From an uncultured Bacteroides sp. (GTDB taxonomy: Bacteria > Bacteroidota > Bacteroidia > Bacteroidales > Bacteroidaceae), in NCBI GenBank assembly GCA_900542985.1, contig UQPQ01000027.1, positions 1-37,084 on the forward strand: a stretch of 37,084 nt of DNA, read 5' to 3'. Positions 26,856 to 34,274 of the stretch are shown piece after piece. Position 1 is the first letter of the stretch. Each line of letters starts with the position of its first letter. Made by a program: the position numbers and the translations under genes. The notes below the pieces were generated by a model. It saw nothing but the letters and a program-made list of their open reading frames with translations, had not been told where the DNA came from and did not search any database.

Positions 26856-26864
26856 AATAAAAAC

Positions 26865-26908
26865 AAAGGCTGGTTCAATTTGATGATGCATCAAGTGAAC
26901 CAGCCTTT
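26865..26908. terminator. Terminator hairpin after the aquaporin gene
   Basis: AAAGGCTGGTTCA (26865-26877) pairs with 26896-26908 over 13 bp. The 18-nt loop itself forms TTGATG-atg-CATCAA. The stronger T-tract (TTTGTTTTTATT) follows on the minus strand, so it may serve mainly the sulfatase transcript. Confidence 0.75.
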
Positions 26909-26947
26909 ATGATGTGTATGCAATGTATTCCGGAAATGGATTGGTAT

Positions 26948-27033
26948 TTTAGCCGACGTCGTCGGCTGTACAATCGGCGTAGTCAATTATGGAATCGGCG
27001 TCGTTGATTATACAGCCGACGGCGTCGGCTAAA
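26948..27033. repeat. Array of four 21-bp palindromic units forming one long inverted repeat
   Basis: Four units start at 26951, 26972, 26993 and 27014, exactly 21 bp apart. The outer units contain the palindromes AGCCGACGtCGTCGGCT and AGCCGACGgCGTCGGCT; the inner ones start AATCGGCGT. The outer 23-bp arms (26948-26970 and 27011-27033) are inverted repeats with one T/G mismatch, and the inner units pair partly, so the whole 86 bp can fold as one long hairpin. It lies between the aquaporin terminator and the sulfatase stop and is not part of a gene. Confidence 0.8.
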
Positions 27034-27059
27034 GCATATTATCAGTATCGTATCTGAAT

Positions 27060-28622
27060 TTATCGTTCATCGGGCCATGCACAAACCTTTTGAGTGGCTT
27101 TGATTACAGGCCGTTGAGCATTGGCTTGGCGGAGGTAGTTACCCAATTCTTTCGAAAGTTCATTTACTATTTCAGGATAGACTTTGGAGAGATCGTTTTG
27201 CTCACCGATATCTTCTCTGACATTGTATAGTCTTTTTTGTCCTGTCTCCCAAGTGTAAATCAGGTGATAGTCTCCTTTCAAAATAGCGGAATAAGCTCCG
27301 TAGCCTTCTTCTGTATTTTGGGTTTCTCCCCAAAGGTTAGGGAAATGCCAGTAGATGGGACGTTCGTATCGATAAGCAGGCTGTTTCAAGGCTTTTACGA
27401 AACTGACTCCGTCGATAGTCTGTACAGGAGAGTATTGTGTAACACCTGCCATCTCGAGTATGGTGGGGTAGAAATCTTCTACCATCACACGCTGGTCGTT
27501 GAGTGAGTTTCCTTCAGTTACTCCCGGCCAATATACCATCATCGGTTCGCGTACGCCTCCCATGAAAGCAGAGCCTTTTCCTGCTCTTGCCGGGAAGTTC
27601 TGGTCTCGGTTTTCACGTCCCTGTCGTACGTTATTCAATCCTTGTCCTCCATTGTCCGACATAAACAGTATGATGGTGTTCTGTTTTACTTCCGGGTTCT
27701 TTTCCAAGAAGTCCAATATATCTCCCAAACTCTTGTCCATACCTTCTACAATAGCCGCATATCGGGCTTCGTTTTCATTGAGCCCAGCCTGAAGTTGTTC
27801 GTCGAACTTACCGCGGTATTTGTCCGAAAAACGTTTGTCATTATTGTAGGGCGAATGAACTGCATAGTGCGACATGTACAGATAAAACGGTTTATTTTCT
27901 GCAATAGGTTTTTTCAGCGCTTCCAGTGCTTCTATCGTGAGTGCTTCGGTAAGGAAAATATCCTGTCCGTAATATTTCTCCATTCCTTTTACTTCTTGCG
28001 GGCTTCCTTTTCCGAAGAATTCTGTTCCCAGATAGCTTCCTGGTGCTCCGTTTGCTCCTCCGGCAATATTCACGTCGAATCCCATTGTTGCAGGATTGGC
28101 TCCCGGAGTAGTTTTTGCACCAAAATGAGCTTTCCCGCAATGGATGGTGTAATATCCGTTATCGTGTAAGATTTTGGGGAGTGAAGTAATAGGTGTGGTA
28201 TTTTTACGATTGTATGCAGTGGTTACCGTATCCGGTTGGATGCCGTTGTAGTTCCAGTCTGGAATATCGAGGGTTGCACTGGGAGCATCTGTCTTTTCAT
28301 CATAGTTCAGGGTCCAGTTGGTTACCCGATGGCGTGCTGCATTCATTCCCGACATAATACTGCAACGGGTAGGGGATGATACGGCACAGGCATATGCTTC
28401 TGTAAAACGGACTCCCATTTGAGCCATACGCTCCATGTTGGGAGTATGGTAACGTTTGTTCAGATTGGTTTTCTCGTTGTTGTAAAAAGGAACAGATGTA
28501 TCTTGCCATCCCATATCGTCTACTAAAAACAGGATGATATTAGGTGTGTTACTGTTCGGTGTATTGGCTGCGGCAGAGACAATCGGACTGATTGCCAGTG
28601 AGATTAACAAAGATTTGTTCAT
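27060..28622 (-). CDS. Type I sulfatase, serine-type
   Basis: A 520-residue alkaline-phosphatase-superfamily sulfatase with a signal peptide (MNKSLLISLAISPIVSAAA), so it acts in the periplasm or at the surface. Metal-site Asp35-Asp36 appear in ILFLVDDMGW. The activation motif is S-S-P-T-R (82-86) in AVSSPTRCSIMSG: Ser82, not Cys, would become formylglycine, which requires an anaerobic radical-SAM maturase encoded elsewhere. DNGG in the second half is another metal-site motif. I chose the ATG at 28620-28622, since a longer frame from 28661 would overlap the upstream gene and bury the signal peptide. No SusC/D, glycosidase or maturase is adjacent; the sulfated substrate is unknown. Confidence 0.92.
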   Translation of the reverse strand: MNKSLLISLAISPIVSAAANTPNSNTPNIILFLVDDMGWQDTSVPFYNNEKTNLNKRYHTPNMERMAQMGVRFTEAYACAVSSPTRCSIMSGMNAARHRVTNWTLNYDEKTDAPSATLDIPDWNYNGIQPDTVTTAYNRKNTTPITSLPKILHDNGYYTIHCGKAHFGAKTTPGANPATMGFDVNIAGGANGAPGSYLGTEFFGKGSPQEVKGMEKYYGQDIFLTEALTIEALEALKKPIAENKPFYLYMSHYAVHSPYNNDKRFSDKYRGKFDEQLQAGLNENEARYAAIVEGMDKSLGDILDFLEKNPEVKQNTIILFMSDNGGQGLNNVRQGRENRDQNFPARAGKGSAFMGGVREPMMVYWPGVTEGNSLNDQRVMVEDFYPTILEMAGVTQYSPVQTIDGVSFVKALKQPAYRYERPIYWHFPNLWGETQNTEEGYGAYSAILKGDYHLIYTWETGQKRLYNVREDIGEQNDLSKVYPEIVNELSKELGNYLRQANAQRPVIKATQKVCAWPDER

Positions 28623-28651
28623 GAGTTTGTATGGTTTTATAGAAAAGTAGG

Positions 28652-29278
28652 CTAGTACCACCAGGGGGTATTCCCTTGTCTGCTTTCTACTCCTATACTG
28701 ATGGCTGCGCTTTCTCCAATCTTAAAATTGAACATGCCGCCAAATCTGTCAGGATTGTAGTTGGGCAGGGGATAATAGTATTGGGGACGTTGAGGTGTCA
28801 GTGATTTGACTCCATAAGCCGTAAAACTGATCCGGTCTGTCAGCTGGAAAGCGGCTACCCCTGCAATTCCTACTTGCTGATAGTTTACGAATCCCCAGTT
28901 CATGTTGCTTGCATAAAGTCCGCCTGCAATGCTGATGCGGTTGCTTACCGGAACGGCATACATGAATGCTGCATCTTGTCCGAATCCGACGCCTGAAGGG
29001 GCATAACGGCTGGGACTGAATGTAAGGTTTAGTCCGATGGAAGCATTGAAGCCTTTGTGCAACTCCCATGTCGAGAAGCCATATCCAAAAGGAGTAATAC
29101 CGTATAAGCCAAAGGGTCTGTATATTCCGGATTCTACGACTGGTGACTGTAATGGTACATAAAGACTGTCGTTAGAAGCTGATATGGGTGAACATACTAA
29201 ACTGTCCGGTTGGACTTCCGTTTGTGCCAGTCCGGCAACAGGCAGCAGTAATCCTATGAGGCTGAATAGACTTTTCAT
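28652..29278 (-). CDS. Hypothetical outer-membrane-type protein
   Basis: A 208-residue protein starting at the ATG 29276-29278 (MKSLFSLIGLLLPVAGLAQ, a clear signal peptide). The frame is open further upstream, but that part lies out of frame inside the neighbouring gene. The mature part is rich in Gly and aromatic residues (FGLYGITPFGYGFSTWELHKGFNASIGLNL, GGMFNFKIGESAAISIGVESRQ), a barrel-like strand pattern, and ends NTPWWY. No family recognised. It lies 29 bp upstream of the sulfatase and is probably cotranscribed with it. Confidence 0.75.
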   Translation of the reverse strand: MKSLFSLIGLLLPVAGLAQTEVQPDSLVCSPISASNDSLYVPLQSPVVESGIYRPFGLYGITPFGYGFSTWELHKGFNASIGLNLTFSPSRYAPSGVGFGQDAAFMYAVPVSNRISIAGGLYASNMNWGFVNYQQVGIAGVAAFQLTDRISFTAYGVKSLTPQRPQYYYPLPNYNPDRFGGMFNFKIGESAAISIGVESRQGNTPWWY

Positions 29279-29313
29279 GGTTGCAACAATATAAGGGAGA
29301 CTGATTGGTTTAT

Positions 29314-29345
29314 ACAGAACAGGGAAAATATTTCCCCTGTTCTGT
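29314..29345 (-). terminator. Hairpin after the DHOD-like gene
   Basis: A 32-nt near-perfect palindrome beginning ACAGAACAGGG, with one mismatch in 16 pairs, 11 bp after the stop at 29356. The following minus-strand sequence is not strongly T-rich, so its strength as an intrinsic terminator is uncertain. Confidence 0.55.
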
Positions 29346-29355
29346 TCACTTATAC

Positions 29356-30333
29356 TTATTCTTCGTGATTGCTGTAATATTTCATAAACTGGGTACGTTC
29401 GAACGGGTTTACGTCTCCACATGCAGAAGCGTTCATTTTGCCCTGGAATTGAGAAATAGTATTGTATCCCTGTTCGTTCATCCATTCTGCCAGTTCTTTC
29501 TCCATTTTTGCAATTTCTTTTGCACCATATTGATAAATAACGCTGCAAATTTCTACAGCTGATGCGCCTGCTAAAATGGATTTGATAACACCTTTGCCGC
29601 AATGTACACCACCAGATACAGCATAGTCTATCTGTGGAACTTCCGCAGAAGCAATTGCTGTCCAGCGCAGACGGCTTGCCAGTTCTTGAGGAGTACTCAT
29701 TACGTTGGTGTTTGTAAAGCTTAGTGTATCAATGTTGAAGTCGGGCTGGTAGAAACGGTTGAATAAAACAACGGCAGCTGCTCCGTTGGCATAAAGCTGG
29801 TTGATAAGAGCTATAGGATTGGTAAAGTTCATTCCTAATTTGATAATTATAGGAATGTTGACAACCTTCTTTACATGGCAGAGAATATCGATATGGCGCT
29901 GCTCAAAGCTACCGAATTTATAATCTTTGTCGGTCTGCAATGACAAGATGTTCAGCTCCAAAGCATCAGCTCCTGCGTTTTGCATCATTGCTGCAAAGTC
30001 AGTCCATTCACTGTCGCTGTAGCAGTTGATGCTGGCGATGATAGGAATAGAGCATTCTTTTTTTGCCTGTTCGATGAGGCTGATGTGTTCGCTCAATGCA
30101 TGTGAGCGTACATAAGCTCCCAAATAGTCGTCTGCTTCAGGAGAACCATAGCCCTGCATAGAACCTGCCTGCATGTTGATTTGTTCTTCGAAAACAGATT
30201 TAAGTACAACGGCTGCTGCACCGGCTTCTTCCAGTTTTTTTATTTTCTCTACACTGTTAGTCAATCCCGAACTACTGATAATAATGGGATTTTTCAGTGA
30301 TAATCCTGCAAATGTAGTTTTCAATTGTTCCAT
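29356..30333 (-). CDS. Dihydroorotate dehydrogenase-like flavoprotein
   Basis: A 325-residue TIM-barrel protein of the dihydroorotate dehydrogenase superfamily: TTFAGLSLKNPIIISSSGLT at the start, IIIKLGMN with the FMN-binding Lys164, and a C-terminal FMN-phosphate region VSGGVHCGKGVIKSILAGASAVEI (near 239-262). The catalytic loop of class 1 enzymes (N-x-S-C-P-N) reads LNILSLQTD here (127-135), so the usual Cys appears to be Ser131 and the Pro-Asn is lost. It may not be the pyrimidine enzyme. It is the third gene after DUF4494 and yggS, with 13 bp to yggS. Assigning it as pyrD would go too far. Confidence 0.8.
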   Translation of the reverse strand: MEQLKTTFAGLSLKNPIIISSSGLTNSVEKIKKLEEAGAAAVVLKSVFEEQINMQAGSMQGYGSPEADDYLGAYVRSHALSEHISLIEQAKKECSIPIIASINCYSDSEWTDFAAMMQNAGADALELNILSLQTDKDYKFGSFEQRHIDILCHVKKVVNIPIIIKLGMNFTNPIALINQLYANGAAAVVLFNRFYQPDFNIDTLSFTNTNVMSTPQELASRLRWTAIASAEVPQIDYAVSGGVHCGKGVIKSILAGASAVEICSVIYQYGAKEIAKMEKELAEWMNEQGYNTISQFQGKMNASACGDVNPFERTQFMKYYSNHEE

Positions 30334-30346
30334 ATTGCTTGTTTTT

Positions 30347-31015
30347 TTAATAAATTCTTTCTCCGAATATTTTACTGCCTACTCGTACCAGGGTACTTCC
30401 TGCTTCTATTGCGAGTGGATAATCGTGCGACATTCCCATCGAAATTTCCCGGAATGTATCTCTGTCAGCAAAATAATTCTGTTTGATTTCGTTGAAGAAC
30501 CGTTTTAGTGAATCAAATTCTCTTTTTATTTCTGTTTCATCTTCTGTGAAAGTAGCCATTCCCATCAATCCGGCAATGCAGATATGTGTGAGGTTTTTCC
30601 ATTCTCCGGCTTCAAGCATTTCTCTGCATTCCTGAAAGGTAAAACCGTATTTGCTTTCTTCTTGTGCGATGTGTATTTCGAGAAGGCAAGGTATTACTCT
30701 GCCGTTTTTGGCTGCTTGTTTGTCGATTTCGGCTAACAGCTTATAAGAATCGACGGCATGTATCATGGCGATATAGGGAGCAATATACTTGACCTTGTTG
30801 GTTTGTAAATGTCCAATGAAGTGCCATTCTATATCTTTGGGTAACGTTTCATATTTGCCGGTAAGTTCTTGTACTTTACTTTCTCCAAATATACGTTGCC
30901 CTGCCCGATAAGCCTGTTCTATCGATTCATTAGGGTGAAACTTCGATACCGCTACCAGTTTTACCTGTGCAGGTAAACTGGTAAGTACTTCCTTTAAATT
31001 TGCTTGGATGTCCAT
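30347..31015 (-). CDS. YggS family PLP homeostasis protein
   Basis: A 222-residue single-domain alanine-racemase-fold protein that binds pyridoxal phosphate and helps keep PLP and amino/keto-acid balance. The PLP lysine is Lys25 in LVAVSKFHP; IEWHFIGHLQTNKVKYI and LMGMATF and the terminal GSTLVRVGSKIFGER are the family landmarks. No racemase activity is expected. It lies between the DUF4494 gene (17 bp) and the DHOD-like gene (13 bp) in one operon. Confidence 0.93.
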   Translation of the reverse strand: MDIQANLKEVLTSLPAQVKLVAVSKFHPNESIEQAYRAGQRIFGESKVQELTGKYETLPKDIEWHFIGHLQTNKVKYIAPYIAMIHAVDSYKLLAEIDKQAAKNGRVIPCLLEIHIAQEESKYGFTFQECREMLEAGEWKNLTHICIAGLMGMATFTEDETEIKREFDSLKRFFNEIKQNYFADRDTFREISMGMSHDYPLAIEAGSTLVRVGSKIFGERIY

Positions 31016-31032
31016 AGGCGGTTGGATATTAT

Positions 31033-31512
31033 TTATCTTTTGTCTGCGTCAGGGAACTCTGGCTTTACATCAGGTTCGGCAGAATAAGGGTATACATCCA
31101 TGATAGCTGTTTCGGCTACGGATGCAATGGAATAGTCTGCCATTGTTCCTTTCATTCCTTCATCCAGTTTCTTGACAGCATCCCGTAAGTCAGCTGCCTG
31201 TACCAGTACGTTGGTTGCAGTCTTTTTTTCTGCTCCGCTTTTTTCATCGAGTGTGATGAAGTACAATTTGCATTTAAACCAACGGTCTGCACTGTCTTCC
31301 TCACAGGGGAAAAGTTCGCTGTAGTTGGCTCTTTTGATATCGGAAACTGTAAATTCTCCGCTGATAAAAGGAGTTATTTCTTCAATAATACGTGATTCTG
31401 CTTCTGTAAAACTGAGTGCATCTACCAAGTAAGGTTCTGTTACTTTCTTGTTCATTCCATTTTCCATGACTTTTTCGTAACGAATCTTACATTCAAACCA
31501 ATTATGCATCAT
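31033..31512 (-). CDS. DUF4494 family protein
   Basis: A 159-residue soluble protein without signal peptide. It appears to be an internal duplication: WFECKIRYEK at 5-14 is echoed by WFKCKLYFIT at 78-87, each followed by a KK(V/T)xTxxxLVxA-like stretch and an acidic helix. This matches DUF4494, a Bacteroidetes family of unknown function. It is the first gene of a three-gene operon with yggS and the DHOD-like gene. Two adjacent ATG codons could start it. A cytoplasmic partner of YggS is possible but not shown. Confidence 0.78.
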   Translation of the reverse strand: MMHNWFECKIRYEKVMENGMNKKVTEPYLVDALSFTEAESRIIEEITPFISGEFTVSDIKRANYSELFPCEEDSADRWFKCKLYFITLDEKSGAEKKTATNVLVQAADLRDAVKKLDEGMKGTMADYSIASVAETAIMDVYPYSAEPDVKPEFPDADKR

Positions 31513-31551
31513 AATGACTGTTTTTTCTTTTAAGGGTTAGTATCTTTTATG

Positions 31552-31559
31552 CAAAGATA
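31552..31559 (-). promoter_or_regulatory. Putative -7 box of the DUF4494-yggS operon
   Basis: The minus strand reads TATCTTTG, a perfect TAnnTTTG match, 39 bp before the ATG. No good -33 element. Confidence 0.45.
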
Positions 31560-31619
31560 AATTAAAAAATACAGACTATCGACTTCTTCATGGCAGAAAG
31601 TAATTCACTTTTCTATCCT

Positions 31620-32855
31620 TTATTCTCTCAGTTTGCATCGGTTTTGTTGCATGAACTCCTGTATGGCTTGTGCGTGTTTCCCAAGTAGCATCACATGATG
31701 ATTGCCTAACGGATTTTTTAAGAAATAAGAAACAGGCTTGTCCAGTTTTATTCTTAATTGTGTACGGCAGGCTGTAAGAAGATTCATGTTTTCCGTCAAG
31801 TATCCCTCTGTGACAAAATATTCATCCAGACATTCTCCTCCACAACGGAAAATGGTCACATCGCCAGGGTGTACGATACCTTGTATACCAATACCTGTAG
31901 CTGCTTCGAAATGATCACGGATGATGTAGCTGTCTGTCATGCTGGTAGGTATTGAACAATGTGCTAATAGCAGTTCGTTGTTCTGGGTGTCGATAAAAGC
32001 CGGATTGCCCATAAAACAAGTTTGTCCTGTCAGAGCCTTTGCCATCAGAAGTGTCATGATTGCCTGTAAATCACCTTCGCATCCGGAAGGTATTCCTTCG
32101 TTATTGAGCAAAGAACTGGCAAGGCAACCGGTCAGTTGTAATTCTTCTGTTAATAATGCTCCGGACAGAGTGACCGCATCCAGTTTCTCTTCTTTGCAAA
32201 TGGTTTTGACAGCCTTGTATAAACGCATTTCTTGAAGTAAAATCTCGGGGGTCGTGTCTTGACAAGCTTGTGCCCGGGTTGCAAAAAGAGAAGCTTCTAC
32301 TCCCACTTCATCATCTGTAATTTGATTGTATAATTTATAGACTTCTTCTATTGGAATATCTACATATGTCACTCCCCATCTTTTGCTGGCAAGCAGATAG
32401 TCTACATGGCAAGCCACTAGCCAGGAAGATGGAGTGCCCACGACACCGATTCTCTTTCCTTTTAGGTAATGACGTGCCTGGAAAGCTTGATGATGTTGCA
32501 GTATTTGACTAACCATTTCCTGTGTACGGCCATGGATTATCTGTACTTTCATGTCCTTGCTTCGAATCCATGCAGCAATTTCCATTGCCGCTGCCAATGA
32601 ATTGTTCAGTCCGTCGGTCAGTAAAGTAATGGGATAGGGGAAGATGCTGAAATTACTGATTACTTTATCTTCTACCTGTCCGCTTGCTATGAAAGCCATC
32701 TTGTAAGAATTGCTTGGAATTGTATCTGCATCTTTATAGTTTATAAGATGAAGCGTGAAATGGTTTTCCAAAGCAACAAATAAATCTTTGTGGCTTTCAT
32801 AAACTTGCTCTTTTCTGTAATTACCGGAAGTGAATATAATAAGGTATAAATCCAT
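31620..32855 (-). CDS. L-fucose/L-arabinose isomerase-like protein
   Basis: A 411-residue cytoplasmic protein of the fucose-isomerase-like fold (COG2407 type). The N-terminal part is an alpha/beta domain (VQIIHGRTQEMVSQIL, then GKRIGVVGTPSSWLVACHVDYL). The middle has EGIPSGCEGDLQAIMTLLMAKALTGQ, where Glu and Asp resemble isomerase metal ligands, and the C-terminal beta domain has GIVHPGDVTIFRCGGECLDEYFV. It is shorter than FucI (about 590). No sugar kinase, aldolase or transporter lies nearby, so the substrate cannot be inferred. It stands alone with its own -7 box. Confidence 0.7.
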   Translation of the reverse strand: MDLYLIIFTSGNYRKEQVYESHKDLFVALENHFTLHLINYKDADTIPSNSYKMAFIASGQVEDKVISNFSIFPYPITLLTDGLNNSLAAAMEIAAWIRSKDMKVQIIHGRTQEMVSQILQHHQAFQARHYLKGKRIGVVGTPSSWLVACHVDYLLASKRWGVTYVDIPIEEVYKLYNQITDDEVGVEASLFATRAQACQDTTPEILLQEMRLYKAVKTICKEEKLDAVTLSGALLTEELQLTGCLASSLLNNEGIPSGCEGDLQAIMTLLMAKALTGQTCFMGNPAFIDTQNNELLLAHCSIPTSMTDSYIIRDHFEAATGIGIQGIVHPGDVTIFRCGGECLDEYFVTEGYLTENMNLLTACRTQLRIKLDKPVSYFLKNPLGNHHVMLLGKHAQAIQEFMQQNRCKLRE

Positions 32856-32885
32856 GATTCTGAATATTTGTGTTAACTGCTAATT

Positions 32886-32893
32886 CAAATATA
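32886..32893 (-). promoter_or_regulatory. Putative -7 box of the isomerase-like gene
   Basis: The minus strand reads TATATTTG, a TAnnTTTG match, 30 bp before the ATG at 32855. Confidence 0.4.
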
Positions 32894-32997
32894 TGTTTTT
32901 ATTTTGAGCTGACCTTATAAAATGAGTTTTGATAACATACATTGACTTTATGTAAGAATCTTAATGGTAGTTTGCTGGGATTTATTCTCTCATATTA

Positions 32998-33029
32998 GTT
33001 GCGTGTTTTCTCCTTTACCGTTATCTTTG
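32998..33029 (+). promoter_or_regulatory. Putative promoter of the aminotransferase operon
   Basis: GTTG (32998-33001), a 20-bp spacer, then TATCTTTG (33022-33029), 25 bp before the ATG at 33055. The -7 is perfect and the -33 matches three of four bases. Confidence 0.6.
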
Positions 33030-33054
33030 CAATAATGTTTTAAAATTATTGTAT

Positions 33055-34257
33055 ATGCCAGAAATATCCATCAGAGGTCAGGAAATGCCAGAGTCACCTA
33101 TCAGAAAGTTGGCTCCTTTGGCAGAGAATGCAAAAAAGAGAGGAATCCATGTCTATCATTTGAATATCGGTCAGCCGGATTTGCCTACTCCTCGAGCCGC
33201 CCTTGATGCGATTCGACATATCGACCGCACAGTACTTGAGTATAGTCCCAGTCAAGGCTATCGTAGTTATCGGGAAAAGCTCGTTGGGTATTATGAGAAA
33301 TATGCCATTCATTTGGATCCGGATGATATCATTATTACAACAGGAGGTTCGGAAGCTGTATTGTTTGCTTTTTTGAGCTGTTTGAATCCGGGTGATGAAA
33401 TCATTGTACCAGAACCGGCGTATGCCAATTATATGGCGTTTGCTATTTCGGCAGGAGCAATTATTCGTACCGTAACGACTACAATCGAAGAAGGTTTCTC
33501 CCTTCCTAAGGTTGAGAAGTTTGAAGAGCTGATAAACGAACGGACCAAAGGTATTTTGATATGTAATCCGAATAACCCTACCGGTTATTTGTATACGCGA
33601 AGAGAAATGAATCAGATTCGTGATTTGGTAAAGAAGTACGATTTGTTCTTGTTCTCGGATGAGGTTTACCGTGAATTCATTTATACAGGTTCTCCTTATA
33701 TCTCGGCTTGTCATTTGGAGGGAATAGAGCAGAACGTCGTCTTGATTGATTCAGTATCTAAGCGTTATTCGGAGTGTGGTATTCGTATTGGTGCTTTGAT
33801 TACAAAGAATCCCAAGGTACGTAAAGCGGTTATGAAGTTTTGTCAGGCACGCTTGAGTCCTCCTTTGATTGGACAGATTGCAGCGGAAGCTTCATTGGAT
33901 GAGCCGGAAGAATATACTCGCGAAATGTATGACGAATACGTAGAGCGTCGTAAATGTTTGATTGACGGATTGAATCGTATACCAGGGGTTTATTCTCCTA
34001 TTCCTATGGGCGCTTTTTACACGGTAGCCAAACTTCCTGTCGATGACAGTGAAAAATTCTGTGCATGGTGTTTGGAGGAGTTCGACTATGAAGGGGAAAC
34101 CGTCATGATGGCTCCGGCCAGCGGATTCTATACCACACCGGGTAAAGGAAAAAATGAGGTACGTGTAGCTTACGTTTTGAAAAAGGAAGATTTGGTTCGT
34201 GCTCTCTATGTGCTACGTAAAGCTCTGGACGCTTATCCGGGAAGAGTAGACGATTAA
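33055..34257 (+). CDS. Class I/II PLP-dependent aminotransferase
   Basis: A 400-residue fold-type I aminotransferase. Family motifs are HLNIGQPDLPTP near 35-46, TTGGSEAVLFAF near 95-106, ICNPNNPTG (169-177), FSDEVYREF near 200-208 and the PLP lysine in DSVSKRYSECGIRIG (Lys236). It is closest in pattern to aspartate/aromatic aminotransferases, but substrate cannot be decided. I start it at ATG 33055 rather than a TTG two codons earlier. A permease gene follows after 17 bp and is probably cotranscribed, an odd pairing with no obvious metabolic link. Confidence 0.9.
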   Translation: MPEISIRGQEMPESPIRKLAPLAENAKKRGIHVYHLNIGQPDLPTPRAALDAIRHIDRTVLEYSPSQGYRSYREKLVGYYEKYAIHLDPDDIIITTGGSEAVLFAFLSCLNPGDEIIVPEPAYANYMAFAISAGAIIRTVTTTIEEGFSLPKVEKFEELINERTKGILICNPNNPTGYLYTRREMNQIRDLVKKYDLFLFSDEVYREFIYTGSPYISACHLEGIEQNVVLIDSVSKRYSECGIRIGALITKNPKVRKAVMKFCQARLSPPLIGQIAAEASLDEPEEYTREMYDEYVERRKCLIDGLNRIPGVYSPIPMGAFYTVAKLPVDDSEKFCAWCLEEFDYEGETVMMAPASGFYTTPGKGKNEVRVAYVLKKEDLVRALYVLRKALDAYPGRVDD

Positions 34258-34274
34258 GCAATTTTCGTGCTGAT

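Noticed and set aside
27642..28169. Open frame of 175 codons on the plus strand
   Set aside because: Antisense to the sulfatase, whose motifs and signal peptide are intact; the translation is Phe/Cys-rich and unlike any family.
29279..29602. N-terminal extension of the 28652 gene to 29602
   Set aside because: The extra part overlaps the DHOD-like gene in another frame on the same strand and would bury a clear signal peptide starting at 29278.
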